In this document: positions 25,135 through 38,300 of the stretch, one piece after another
How positions within the stretch are numbered: the stretch's first letter is position 1
How the letters are laid out: each line of letters begins with the position of its first letter
Source of the DNA: Antedon mediterranea
Taxonomy: Eukaryota > Echinodermata > Crinoidea > Comatulida > Antedonidae
NCBI RefSeq assembly: GCF_964355755.1
Contig: NC_092676.1
Span: forward strand, 8,664,288 to 8,728,287
Length of the DNA stretch: 64,000 nt
Reading direction: 5' to 3'
The notes under the pieces: model-generated
Told to the model about the DNA's origin: nothing
Database searches by the model: none
The model's input: only the letters and a program-made list of their open reading frames with translations
Made by a program: the position numbers and the translations under genes

Positions 25135-26366
25135 TGTTGGAGTAGGTTCGGATTTAATAAACTCTCTTGACGCAGCTTTTACTCCTGTACTTACTGTCCC
25201 GGCTACTGTCTCTCAGCTTTATGGCACATATTATTCAGAAGAGGGCGGACACTTTCAACCTTTGGACCAACATTATATAGATACTATAGGACTAAGCAAA
25301 GTTCGCATGTAGACTTACTTCTAATTATATTTGAATATTGACTTATCCCGCATATGTGTGTGTGTATTTGCAAATAAAGTATTCACATGCCTCTGCTGAT
25401 TGTTTAAAGAGACTACAAAAAGAAATCAGATTAGGTAGCCGAGACAGACCACGGATTTTCTTCGCGAAGTTACAAAGTGAAAAAATAATAATATACATGC
25501 ACTGATGTATGTTATCCTCTTATTTTTTTATTTTATTTTTTTTGTATTTTGTAAATCCTGTATATGCATTTTAATCTGTACATATTTTACTGTACTGTGT
25601 ATTTTACTTTGTTTTTTAACATTTTACTGATTTTATTCTATTTTAAACAAGTTGCCATGAGTAAAACCAATTTCAAATCTTTCGTTGATGAACTATTTGA
25701 CAATAAAATTATCTTGTATTATTTTGTCCATAAGTCGGAAATTCTTTTTGCGTACACTATTAGGCCTACATTATTGCATGAATTTAGGCCTAAAGATGTG
25801 TGACGTGTATTGTTCGCCTGAAAAAAAGAATTATTTTTTTGTTGAATATGCAATTTTAATTTCACATAACAGTTATATCCACTCTTTTCGAATCTTTTTA
25901 GATCGAAAACAAATTATTTACCTAGAAAAAACTGTAATTTAAAACAAAAACTAGTCAAATTAGCTGCCAGCCAATGGAGTTTTGGTTGGTTTGGTTATGA
26001 TTTAATAAATATTTATTTTTCAAAGTGATTAACAATATGTGACATTAAAATGGCATTATTAAATATATTATATAAAAAAATGTTTTTTTTTTTCATGGGA
26101 AAAAGGCCTGTCATAACACAAAGTATGACAACGATGCTTCAGGGAGGTGACTAGATGCTTGGTGGCGTAGTAGTCAAAGAACATAATAGGTTCTTTTTGA
26201 CGTAGCTCATAAAAAAAATCGCAACCATTGGGGTCAGGGGTCAAGACACATGTGCGCGCCTCTCTTCAATTTCGATCGTAGAAAAGACGACGAAGTCTGA
26301 ATTATAAGAAGTGTGTTGAATTTTGGGGAGAGAGGTTTCACTCTCTAAAACACAAACTATATCAAA
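25135..26366. promoter_or_regulatory. Divergent 5' intergenic region between gene 2 and gene 3
   Basis: The start codons of the minus-strand peptidase and the plus-strand Tudor gene face away from each other across 1,232 bp, so both promoters should lie here or in upstream non-coding exons. I see no convincing TATA box near either start and no CpG-rich block. Bases 25930-26110 hold a decayed copy of the CTGGCAGCCAAT repeat family (see 46005 and 48570). Core promoters are not located. Confidence 0.4.
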
Positions 26367-29300
26367 ATGCAGCGAAATCCATCATGCCCGCATTGTTCTA
26401 AAAACTACCGTGGCCAAGGTAAGTTGATTGCATTGAAAGAAGAATGTTGACATAAAAATAAGTGTTAGTTAGGCCCACCAGGCCAGAAGCCTGATGAGGA
26501 AGGCTACCTTCTCACATGGTGAGCGCCCTCTCCTGTACCTTCATCTTTGTGAGCTAGGCCTAGCTATGAATGTTGGAGGCTAGGCCTGTGCCTACTTTAT
26601 GTAAGCTTCCTTGCCTTTGTGTCCTACAACCTTGATGGTCCTTAACCAATGAGTAGGTCTGGGCCCAGGCACCATGATAAGAGGTCCATTAATTATTAAT
26701 AGTAATACGCCGTGGTTAGGATTCCGCCGAGTGAGTGATTGGCCGAGCGGTTAAGACAGTGGAACCGTAATCACGTAGCCATTACATCGGCAAGGGTTCA
26801 AGGCTCACTCACTCCATGGTTCTGGTGGTAGAACGAGTCTTCTCGGATAAGGACTATAAACCGTAGGTCCAGTGTACACAACTTGCTCGTGTGCACTTTA
26901 AAGAACCTAGTACATCTTTCGAGACGAGTAGGGGGTTACCCCGGTGTATTAGTACATCACAGCCACTGATCACCAACTGGGCCCTCTGGGAGATCAGTCT
27001 TTGACTGAAGAGGTCACCCAGTATAAAGATAAAACAAACAAAGACACCGGAACTCAACTGCCCAGGGAATCCAACACGCTATTGCGCATGCCCAGAGCAG
27101 AGCGAGGAAATCAGCGACTCTATTTTACTCTACAGCGATGGATCATTTTAATACTATAATAGCTGCGCCACGGCGAACTAGCCTAGCTAGATGCCTACTA
27201 ATATAATACTAGTTAGTTAGACCTACCAGCTAGATGTGACCAGTGGGCCTATTTATTTTGTAATTAAAAAAGTAGTTGCTTCATTCATATATAAACTTCA
27301 TATAATTATGAATTATAATTACATGACTAGTTTAAATTTTTATGATTTTTCAAGTACAAAATAAAAGATTTCATATAAAACGCATTATACTGTACATAAC
27401 ATGCAATCGTATACAAGTTGATTTGTTGACAGCAGCCGCTGCGCGGATGTGAAAAAAAAAACCAGAACTGTTGTAGGAGAAGTCGGGCTCGCAACGCTAC
27501 GCTATTCACTTTCGTACATTTCTTGAAATACACTTAAATCTTTATGACATTAGGGCAGGCCCGGTGTGTTTTTCTCTCGTTCCGAACTTCATACTTCCTC
27601 TGTCTAATAAAATTAAAGCATTACGATTCTTAGATAGATACTGATTCTTATCAATATCAAGATAATTATTTTAACGCGTGGCGTAGTCGTATTTTTAGTA
27701 TTAGTTCATGTATGGCCTAGGCCAAGTTTCATCCATCGTTCTCTTGCTCGCGCGACGACTAACTAGGCTACAGTACATCCCTAGTTAAAACTCCAACTCT
27801 CGGGTAATATGGTCCGCGGTCTGTGGCACTAGTGCAAGCTATAATTACTTTGCTCTGGGCATGCGCAATGTCGTGTGGGATTCCCTTATGGTGTGAAGTT
27901 GAGTTTTTGAAAAATCAATCACAGATGGTTTGCACATTTTCATAGTGAAAATAGTACGTCGGAGCACATCGTCAGCTTGATCGCATTCCAACAAGCAGGT
28001 ACGTTTCTCTTACCTGACTACATGAGTAAAAACCGCTCGGACTCATGCGAAGCCTATAACAGTCGCGATAAGTAACATAATGACCAGAATTGTATCCTAA
28101 TTTGTTTGTTTTAGATCCTGTTGGAAGCTTGTATCCATGTATGCTGGTGTGTAGTCACACTTTCTGTAGAAGCTGTCTGACAAAGTTGTTGAAAATGTCA
28201 CGAACCCACATTGTCTGTCCCATCTGTAAGGTATGTAAATTGCTGATTAATTTAAAAAAAAATGTTTTTATATTATCAATTTCTTATTAAATGTATAATT
28301 TTTATATTCTTTTGAAACTGTGTAATTAAAAAATATATTATATAATTTATATAGTATTATAATTAATATAATACATGAATAATAAAACCAGAAGAAAAGA
28401 CTGAATATAATTCTTTTCTTTACAGTATAAACCTAAATTTAGGGTAAATTTACGATAGTTTTGTCAATTTCATTGGTAATGCAATCGTATATAGTCCCTC
28501 AATTTATATAAGGTACTTGTAGTACAGTCAACTCTCCCAATACCGGACACCCTTGGGCGGGCATATATTTTCCGGTTTTTCGAAAGTCCGGTTTCCTGAA
28601 AACATATTTTTAAAGTCATCACGTTGTCACTGAAAATGCTTTTAATCACCGGTCCGAATGCTTCCCGGTACGGTCTAGCGTAGGGAAGGCCTAGGCTATG
28701 ATTGTGTCAAGCTAGTTTTAATTAAATAAATACTGATAATAATAATAATAATATTTATTCGGCAAAAGTTCATAAAGTACATTTTACAATTCATCTTGCC
28801 AGGAGCAAGTAATTAATAGGCATGAGCCCAAACAGAAAACTGCTCTTACTCCATCAGGCCTAGGCCTAGGCCTACTATATTAATATTAAAGCCCCATTCC
28901 CTACGTTTTTTAGATCTAATTTAAGATCACAAACTATATTTAATGTAAAAATAATACTATATGATCCTATTGCGATAACTTTTTTCGTCTTTAAACGGTT
29001 AAAAATGTGAAAAATAAGTCGATTCTAATAATTATAGCGGCCCGCTATAAATCCCAAAATGCATTGCGCGCGGATTTATATTTTTGTTTTTCACCTGTAA
29101 TTCGCCCACTTTTCGATCGATCGTGAGGCCAAAACAAATGGAAGACTCCTAACTTTTCAGCGAAAATACCGGGTTTTCCCCAATTTGTATCAACGGAGTC
29201 TGGCAAAAATAGAAAGACAATTAATGCAGCAACTATACAACGTCAGGCTAGGTATATAGGTAGCGTACGATGTTCGTACGTTACCGATGTTTACCAGCTA

Positions 29301-32300
29301 GGCCTACAAAACTAAGCCTAGCTAGGCTAGGCCTAAGACCGCCCACGAGAGGTCGATCGCCGCGAGCTACTTAGGTAGTGCATTGTTTCTCACTTTTTAT
29401 CATAATTTACCATAAAACGTACATTTAAGACAAGGAATGACATGGTTTAATGTTTTTAAAGTGATATGTTTATTGTTTATCGCGAGCTAGCAGCAGCATT
29501 GGTGATAAAAATAGCAGAGCGGGGCTTTGATTGATGCGCATGTGCAGAGGTGTCATAATCAAATAAAAACGCCCACACCTAGACCACATGTTTTTTAAGC
29601 TCCTTTATTTTGACGTAATTTGATAGCAATGATGAAAATTTATTAAGTAAACGAGCCAAGCAATAATGACACAATAATTAATTGGTAACATTTCAAAGTT
29701 TATTAACACTAGTTAAGTCAATTTCATTCCGTTTACGTTTTGCCATAATGATTTCCAAATTTATAATGATGCACATTTTTAGTGAAACATTCCTTTTTAA
29801 AGTCCTATTGCAATTGTGAATTTAACAATAATAATTTAAACAAAACAAAGACACAAAGTGGATGTAAATTGAACTTTATTAAAAAACAATTCATATGCTA
29901 AAAAACAGGGAGTTGTTAACAACTCCCTGCTAAAAACAATAGACATTAAGACATAGCGCTTTGATGTGAAAAAGCCCACCGCAGTTCGATACGCAACAAA
30001 GCAATTGCCGCCTCGTGGGTTAACAATGAACTGACCTGTCAATCACAGTGTAGCGCTCCATGGCAACATTATTTGATCGTACCGCGAAACGTTGCGCACT
30101 TCATGCATGGTCAGGGTATGGTTAAAAGCTTTCGTACATTGTGAATGTATTGAATCCGAGTCAGCGACGACGATGTTACGTTGTTTTCGTAAATATTTGG
30201 AGTTTTTTAACTGTCAGTTCGGTTTTCAGACGCTAATTGTCGTGTTTTGTACTTCATAATTTGTCCGGATTCCGGAATTGGGTATTCCGGTTTTCATAAT
30301 AAATTACAGTACATTTAGAATAGGGACAAATTGGGCCCTCCAAAAAAGTCCGGTTTTCCGTGAATTCCGGTTTTGGGAGAGTCCGGTATTGGGAGAGTTG
30401 ACTGTACTAACTACCACTATACAGGGAACATTGTCAACAGTGTAGCATAGCCAAATGCTACACTATACAGTACCACCATTGCTACTGTACACATAAAATG
30501 GTAGCCAAGGCATGTTTCCTTCTCAAAAGTTTAATGAAAATGCTGCCTGTTGTGTGGTAAATCTCTACTGTTTAATCTTGTCATAGCTATACTATCAATG
30601 TTTTAAATAATAGTACATTTATTATACATTTTCAGACTTCTACTCCAACACCACTGAAAGAGGCTAGTATTAGTCAACTTCAACCAGACTTCTATGTCCT
30701 CGGTGTTTTGTTAACGAACAGTAAAAAGCAAATGAACATAAACCAGTAAGTATAAAGAAATGCATCTTCTAAAGATGTTTAGATTTTCCTACGACAATGT
30801 ATGTATTTCATTATTACTTTGGCAAAATAGAATGTTGCTAAATATTGTACTTGCTTTACTTATTTGTTTAGCATTGTGGCGTCTACAATTTGTTATGTTT
30901 TGGTGTTTATAGGTATATACATGCCTATTTATTTTCTGGAAAATTGATATATTAGTGAAGTCACAAAAGCTTATTTATATTCAAATCACAACTTTTTTGT
31001 ATTTTTCATATGAGATATTAAGTAGTATGCCCTCTGTATTCTTTTAACATGAACTGAAATATCGATTAGTGAGCCCTCTTTATCAGAATATAGTTTTTCC
31101 CTGATATATTTTGCTCAGTTTCTGATTGCATAATTTATTTTTTTCAGTTCTAGAGAAGGAAAATGGAGGAAACATGAGGATTCCAGTGACGCAGTACACA
31201 ACATTCCAGAGGCTTACAAGAAATTTAAGGAAAAGGTCATGGGAGGTATAAAATATTTGTGACATTTTAGTATCGTTAGAAAGGACTTTATAACTGCGTT
31301 TTCTTACTATAATCAAGGCAATCTAACAACAGGACACTGTGCTCAATTTGCCAAGATAGGTCCTTTGGTCTTATGTCTGGCTGTGACAAATACCAACAGT
31401 ACTGTACTATGTACATATTCTCCACAGCGCAAGGTGTCTGTTAAAGGGCGTGGAACTGATCTGTCACAACCACAGATAAACACTTTGATCTCCGGGGCTC
31501 AGCTTTCTGTTGTTAAGATAACAATATCGCAGACTTTACACAGGTACACTACTCTTAAGGAGTACATACTGTGTTCTTAAAATGCACACAAGCCTAGATG
31601 TACTTGAATAAACTATGGTTGATGAGACCCTTGGGCCTGTACATTTTTTGATAACTATTGTTGGCAGCACCTAGCCTTAAATGCTTGACCACTCAACTAT
31701 TGTTGGCAGCACCTAGCCTTAAATGCTTGACCACTCAACTATTGTTCATGCATATTCATGTTTTTTATACATACAGTAAATCAATTTAATTTTTCAGAGG
31801 ATGATGAGATATGCCTTGAGTGTATAAAGAAGCCAGCTAGCTGTATGTGTGAAACTTGTAAGATTAGACTTTGCGGAGAATGCTTTCACAAAATCCATCG
31901 AAGTTCTCGAACCCTAATGACCCATCAAGCAATACAGCTACAACCCAAATTGTAAGTATCTTCTGCCTATGTCTTTTTCTTTACCCCCAAACCCCAGCAT
32001 CCCCTAACCTCACTTTGTGCTCTCTGTGTTAAAAAAAAAAGTCAATTTATATATATATATTTCTTTTTATCAAATCAATGGTTGGTACCAACCTATTATA
32101 GTCATTCACTTTGACCAAAAATTTATCACCAAAAAAATTGTTTACCTGAAAAAACTGTAATTTAAAGTTCGGCTTTTTATAAGAAATCATTTTTTTTGTT
32201 TTCATATGGGAAGTGAATAACATTGAAACTGCAAAATGCCTTATTTTATAAATCTTTCTGATTTTGGGGACAATACATTTTTAATGTATCTTTTTCCCCC

Positions 32301-35300
32301 CAGGAGTACTAATAAATGTAGACAACATTCTATGAAACCATTAGACTTCTTTTGTTTGGAAGATATGATACCTGTGTGCGCAAACTGCGTTATTGTTGGA
32401 AGCCACAAAGGTCATTCAGTTCAATCGATTGAAGAAAGGGTATGTATAATATTAATATTCATTCTTATATAGCGGTTGTTGCAGAATGCTTCTAAGCACC
32501 TGCTTTACATTATTACTCTGGTCATATGGAAACATACTCCCATATGCGCAAAGTTGTGTCATGATCTCACCAGGTACCCATTTGACTAGGGATACAAGCA
32601 ATGCAGCGAAAGTTTTATCCGAATTCACGATGTCACAATCAGTAATCTAACGTTGCGCCATAATTGTGTAAGGTAGTGTATTCATGAGACATAAAGGTGG
32701 GGTTAAAAAAACATGTTATTTCACTCCTGTGAGTGAGTGGCCAAGCGGTTAAGACAGTGAAACCGTAATTACGTAGCCATAACATCGGCAGGGGTTCAAG
32801 GCTCACTCACTCCATGGTTCTGGTGGTAGAACGAGTCTTCTTGGATAAGGACTATAAACCGTAGGTCCAGTGTACACATCTAGCTCGTGTGCATTTTAAA
32901 GAACCTAGTACATCTTTCGAGACGAGTAGGGAGTTACCCCGGTGTATTAGTACATCACAGCCACTGATCATAACTGGGCAATCTGGGAGACAAGTCTTTG
33001 ACTGAAGAGGTTACCCAGTATAAATATATATTTCAATCAATCAATCTGGCAATGTTTATAATGACACCTAGTATTAAAACAAAAGCAATTCTTAGACCTT
33101 TGTTTCACGAATTAACAACCATCTATCAACTGCCAAGCCAATCACACATGTGACCATATGTAACAATGAATAATGAATGTGTCAATAGAAAGTCGTGCAG
33201 TGAGAAAGGACTTTACTTTAAAAAGATTTTTTACATGCAAATGTCAGTGAAACACTAGCGAAGAAAAACCTTGGTTTCTGACATTACCCGTTGTTTAATA
33301 CTAAACAACATAAACTGCAGGTAGGCCTAGACCTAGTAAATTTGGTATTGGATATCCCAGATGATGTACGCTCGAGATTTCTAGTGAAAAGTAATTTTAT
33401 TATTTTGATAATTGTGTTGTAGAATAAGGAGGCAGTTACTGATTTAGAACCAGCAATGATGAAAGCAGAAGAAACAATGAAAACAATGTTTTTGACAAAA
33501 AAAGTAAGTATAAATAAAACAAAAAACTGCAATGTTGTGTCTATATGTATTTATGTAGGTCTGCAGATAAATATAAAACAAAGAGCTACATAGGCAGGGT
33601 AGATAGAAAAAATGCCCATCAAGTGAAGAGAACCAGTCCCAAGTTCCCCAAAATTTGCAGTTTTTTGTTATTTTCCCTGATTTTTAATGCAGATCCCCAA
33701 AATTTAGTTATTTTTCAAGTCAAGTCAAGTATCATTTATTATCATTTGTTTCTGTTTGCTCTGTTGTCGGAGCACAATATCCAGCGGACACAACACAAAC
33801 TCAAAAACAAAAACATTACAAAAAGTGTCTACATTATGTTTAAGGCTCTAATAGCTCCTGGAAAGAAACTATTTGTAAATCGTGCCTTAGTGGCCTTAAT
33901 AAAACAAAATCGCCGACTGCTGCGCATCAACTGGAACATACTAGAGGCCAGATGAAATTGATCATCTTTGATAGCCACTGCCATTTTCAGAAGACGATCC
34001 GAAAATATGTTCTCCATATCTTCTTTCTAATGACATTACAATATTAATTAAGTATCAAATGAAATATTTAAACAAATCAAAATAAATTACAGTTTACAGC
34101 ATAAAATTTAAGTTGAATTTAACCATTTAGTTTGTCTTTTATAAGTGAAAACCTCCCTTTTTAATTTGTTTTCTACAGAAGATATTAACTTGCTGTGAAA
34201 TGGATTATTCAAAGTCGTTTTTTTTTAGTCCTCATTTTTAATGTTTTTTGGTGACAATACATCTTTAAATATTTTTAAAATCTTTTTTTAGACAATTTCT
34301 GAAGCAATACCAGAAGTAAAACATGAAACTTCAAAGGTGATGAATGAGGTTTGTGCACATTTTACAAGACTTCATGCAATCTTACAAGTAAGGTAAGTTA
34401 TAGACTAACCCTTACATCTCTATCTTTAACAATTTTTTCAATCTTCTATCGACTAAAGCCGAAGTATAGTTGTTATCTCGGGACCGTTCTATGGCCACCA
34501 CCAGGTAGGCTTACTTCATTAAGGCTTCTATGAATGGATGTACTTGTTGGGAGCAGGAACGCTAGTTGACCAAACCCAGTACCGTTTTGATTACGATCAA
34601 TCGGGAAATTACCTCACAACGTTACATCTGACTTGGTTGTGAGGGTCTGCAGTCATTTTTAATATTCTTTTCTTTTATAATTCATTAAATTTCCTTCTCA
34701 ATTCATAATAAGAAAAATAAATATAAAATAAATGTTACAAAATAAATAGGCCTTTTACAAAATAAATATTACAAAATAAAACCGTCACTTAACAAACAAA
34801 ATTACTCAATCAAAGCACAATTGTTTAACAATTAACAATAGGAGGAGCTTATCTTTTCAGTCTTTGTTATTAATTGTTTATATTATTTATCACCCTTTGG
34901 TGCTTTGTATTTTGTTAATTTTACTCATTTGTTCTTGAGAATGGTTCCATAATGATTCTGAAACGAAAAGTGAAATTCATGTTTTTGCGTCTTGATTACT
35001 ATTGCAAATATTTGATTTATGTACAATTAACCAGATATTATATTTAAAATTTATGCCTGTACATGAGCTTTAAATATTCATTTTTAATGCCATTCCCACC
35101 ATTTGGAACAATCTCCCAGTTCACATTCGTAACTCTTCATTAAATCAATTTAAATTAACAACCATAATACGTTTCTTTCAGCAACTAATAAAATAAAAAT
35201 TGAATTGAAAAACTTTTTAAAATTTAGTTTAATTTAGTTTTAATTTCAAGTTTAAATTTATATGTAATAGGAACTTTAGTTGTCTACACTCTTCCTGTAT

Positions 35301-38300
35301 TTCATTTTTATACATTTATTTTTTGTCATTTTGTGTATTTTTTTTTGGAGAAAATAAATATATTTACCACATCAGGCACAGAACATTGATCGTAACCCCT
35401 CTGGTGATATACTGAAATTGAATTAATACATTTGAAACAATAAAGATTAGGAAATCTGAAAATGTGAAACTGTGATTCGAACTAGGAACCTTCTGCTTGA
35501 TATGAAGATGTCCTAACCATTAGACCACTGAGGCTTTCATGGTATTGTTCAAACTCGATTAGATAGTGACTCTTTATTAATTGATTTGTAGCATGGGTCA
35601 TGTTGACCTTAATAAAAAATTAGAATAAAATTTGTGTTTTTTGTAGGTTATTTGTTATCCATAAACTAATAAATTGATCCTAAATCATAATCTTGTTATT
35701 ATGTAGAGAGAAGTTGTTAATGGAATCTATAGAATCTTACCTTGAAACACAAATTGACACAATCAAGCATGTCCAGGCATCAGTAGAGGCTAACTTAAGC
35801 TGTGTAATTGGTGCTATTTCAGGTAACTTCTTTTCCCCATTACGCTGAATCTGGAATATAATAATAATATCCTGGATTTATAAAGCGCCTAATGTTGTGA
35901 AATTGCTAAAAGTCTGTCTACACTATCAAACTAGTTTGACAAAAAAAAAAGTGTGACGTGCCTAAATATGGTAGTGATATGCTTTAATATGGTACAGTAG
36001 TGATATAACATATATATGAACATCACATAAATTTGATAGAGGAGACAGAGCTTAAGCGATGTACATATTACCTCAGTCTTTTTTTGTGTGGATCAAACAC
36101 ACATGGAAACCCATACCATTTGTACACCTGGGATGCGATGAGCATTGGATTTTAACCCATATTGTCACGATCAGTAGTCCAGCCCACTGCGCCACATGTC
36201 CTTACGGTATTATACGTTACCCCAGGTGTACTAGTTCATACAGCAACTGTCGTTGACAGAGGTAGCATGTCGTTGACAGAGGTAGCACCGTAAGTGGCTG
36301 CAGGACATGACGAAACCCTTAGGGGAGAAGCATGAAGTGTAACATCTAGTCCACAGCGCCTTGAGCACTTTAGTGGATATGTGCGCTTTCCAAATCTTAT
36401 TTTATCTTTGTTTACCTTTGACCAGCAGCCTGAGGTATAAAACATTTTAATATATTGTTACGGTCTTGCTCGTTAGGCTGAAACCAACAATAAGAATATA
36501 ACAAAACACGTCTTAGTTGTCGTCCATCTTTATTCACTTCCCTTTTTTCTCTAGAGGGCTCACTTCTGTGTGACAAACCCATCACAATATACAAAATGGA
36601 GGAAATATCAATTAATACATTTTTTTTATACACAAAGATGAAATATTAGGGTAAATAGTAACCATGATTAATGAACTGTATTTTTAGAGGCTCAAAAGGC
36701 CATTAACAGCAATGAATATATCCAGACTACACAGCTTCTTGCACTGCTAGACGCAACAGCAGACCTGCCATCATTTATTGAGGTTCTATCAAAAGACAAC
36801 CAATTGGAATTTACACCAGGCCCTGAGGATTTGTCTAACAATCTGTCAGAATATGGAGAAATAGAAGGCTTTGATACAGACAGGTTAGCATTGAATTAGA
36901 TCTCATCCACATCAAGTGGTTAAGGTGGGAGCACTCTTCTGTTGGCAGTAAATCAGCACATGGTTGAAGACTCCTCGACCATAGTTCTGGTTGTCGAACA
37001 ATTCTTGGAGTAAGGAGGTCCAGTGTACACATTGTCACTTTATGAAACACAATGATTTTTTGGAAAAGTAAAGGTGCTCTTATGTCGACACGGAACTCGA
37101 GTCAACTGAATGTTTTGTGTTTGTGTCAGTTGCATTCAGTTGTGTTCAGTTGCTCGGAGAGCTTATGTCGACACAGTTGAGTTGATTTGTGTTGCATGTC
37201 AACATAAGGGCATCATAAGGGGCTACCCCAGTGTACTGGTCCATAGCCCTGCCGTTGAAAGAGCCCATTTGGTTCCAGCTCATCACAAAGGAACCCTTAG
37301 AAGAAATGATTGTTGCAACATCTGCCCTTTGAGATGGTTTTAACCGTATCATGTTTTGTACAGTTTTTATTTCCATCAAATGTTTTTCATTCTATTTAAT
37401 AATTTTTTTTATTCAGATATACCTTAAAGACGTTCAGTGAAGTGCCAGAAGAAATTGCTGGATGTCGAGAGCTTAGCAAGGAGGATCAGGCAGCATTAGA
37501 TCGAATGCTTTTGGAAACACAACGATTATATAAGGAATCTGTAGGCAGCCAATCAGGTGATTTGTCTCAAATGTGTCTATTACAATGTGGATGCCCTGAA
37601 TTTGTTAGTATCAAATTACCGTAAAAAGCTCATCTCGAAAAGAAGTCCCCAATTTTGGTTTCCAAAGGAATCTTGAAAAGAAGTGCATCGGTCTTCTTTT
37701 TGAGATTTGAATTTCAAAGGAAGCCAGATAACTTGTGATGTAGATATAATGTATGATCGAGTTTAAATTGTCAAAAAATGTACAGCATTCATTTCTTTAG
37801 TTACTAAAAGTAATACTCGAAAAGAAGTATCTTGAAAAGAGTACTAAAAAAAGAAGCCCATTGCCGTCTTTTCAAGGTATCCTATTTTGGAATATTTTTC
37901 ATTTTGCAATAAGAAATAGATTTATATATTTAAATGTGAAGCATGTTCATAAGTGCAGTGCAACAAACAATGCTATCATGGTTGCTACCCCCTCCCCTTT
38001 AACTCAACCTCCCATCTCATTCCTGAATTTATATTGGAAAATTATACCTCTCAAAGTATTTGACATTTAATTTTTAGACAATCTAACAAATAAAATGTTT
38101 TCTTTTATTAGTTGAAAATGAGGATTCAGAAAGTGTAAGCTCTAGCCTTACAAACCTGTCTAAACGTGAGGGTGAAGCTAATAAAACAAGAAAGCCTTAT
38201 CGCCCTAGGACATACTTACCAAGAGGTAAGGGAGCATTCTTCCACTGCAGTTGCTCTTTAACCCGTTTTTGTTATTTAGCAAGCTTTTTTTTGGATTGTC

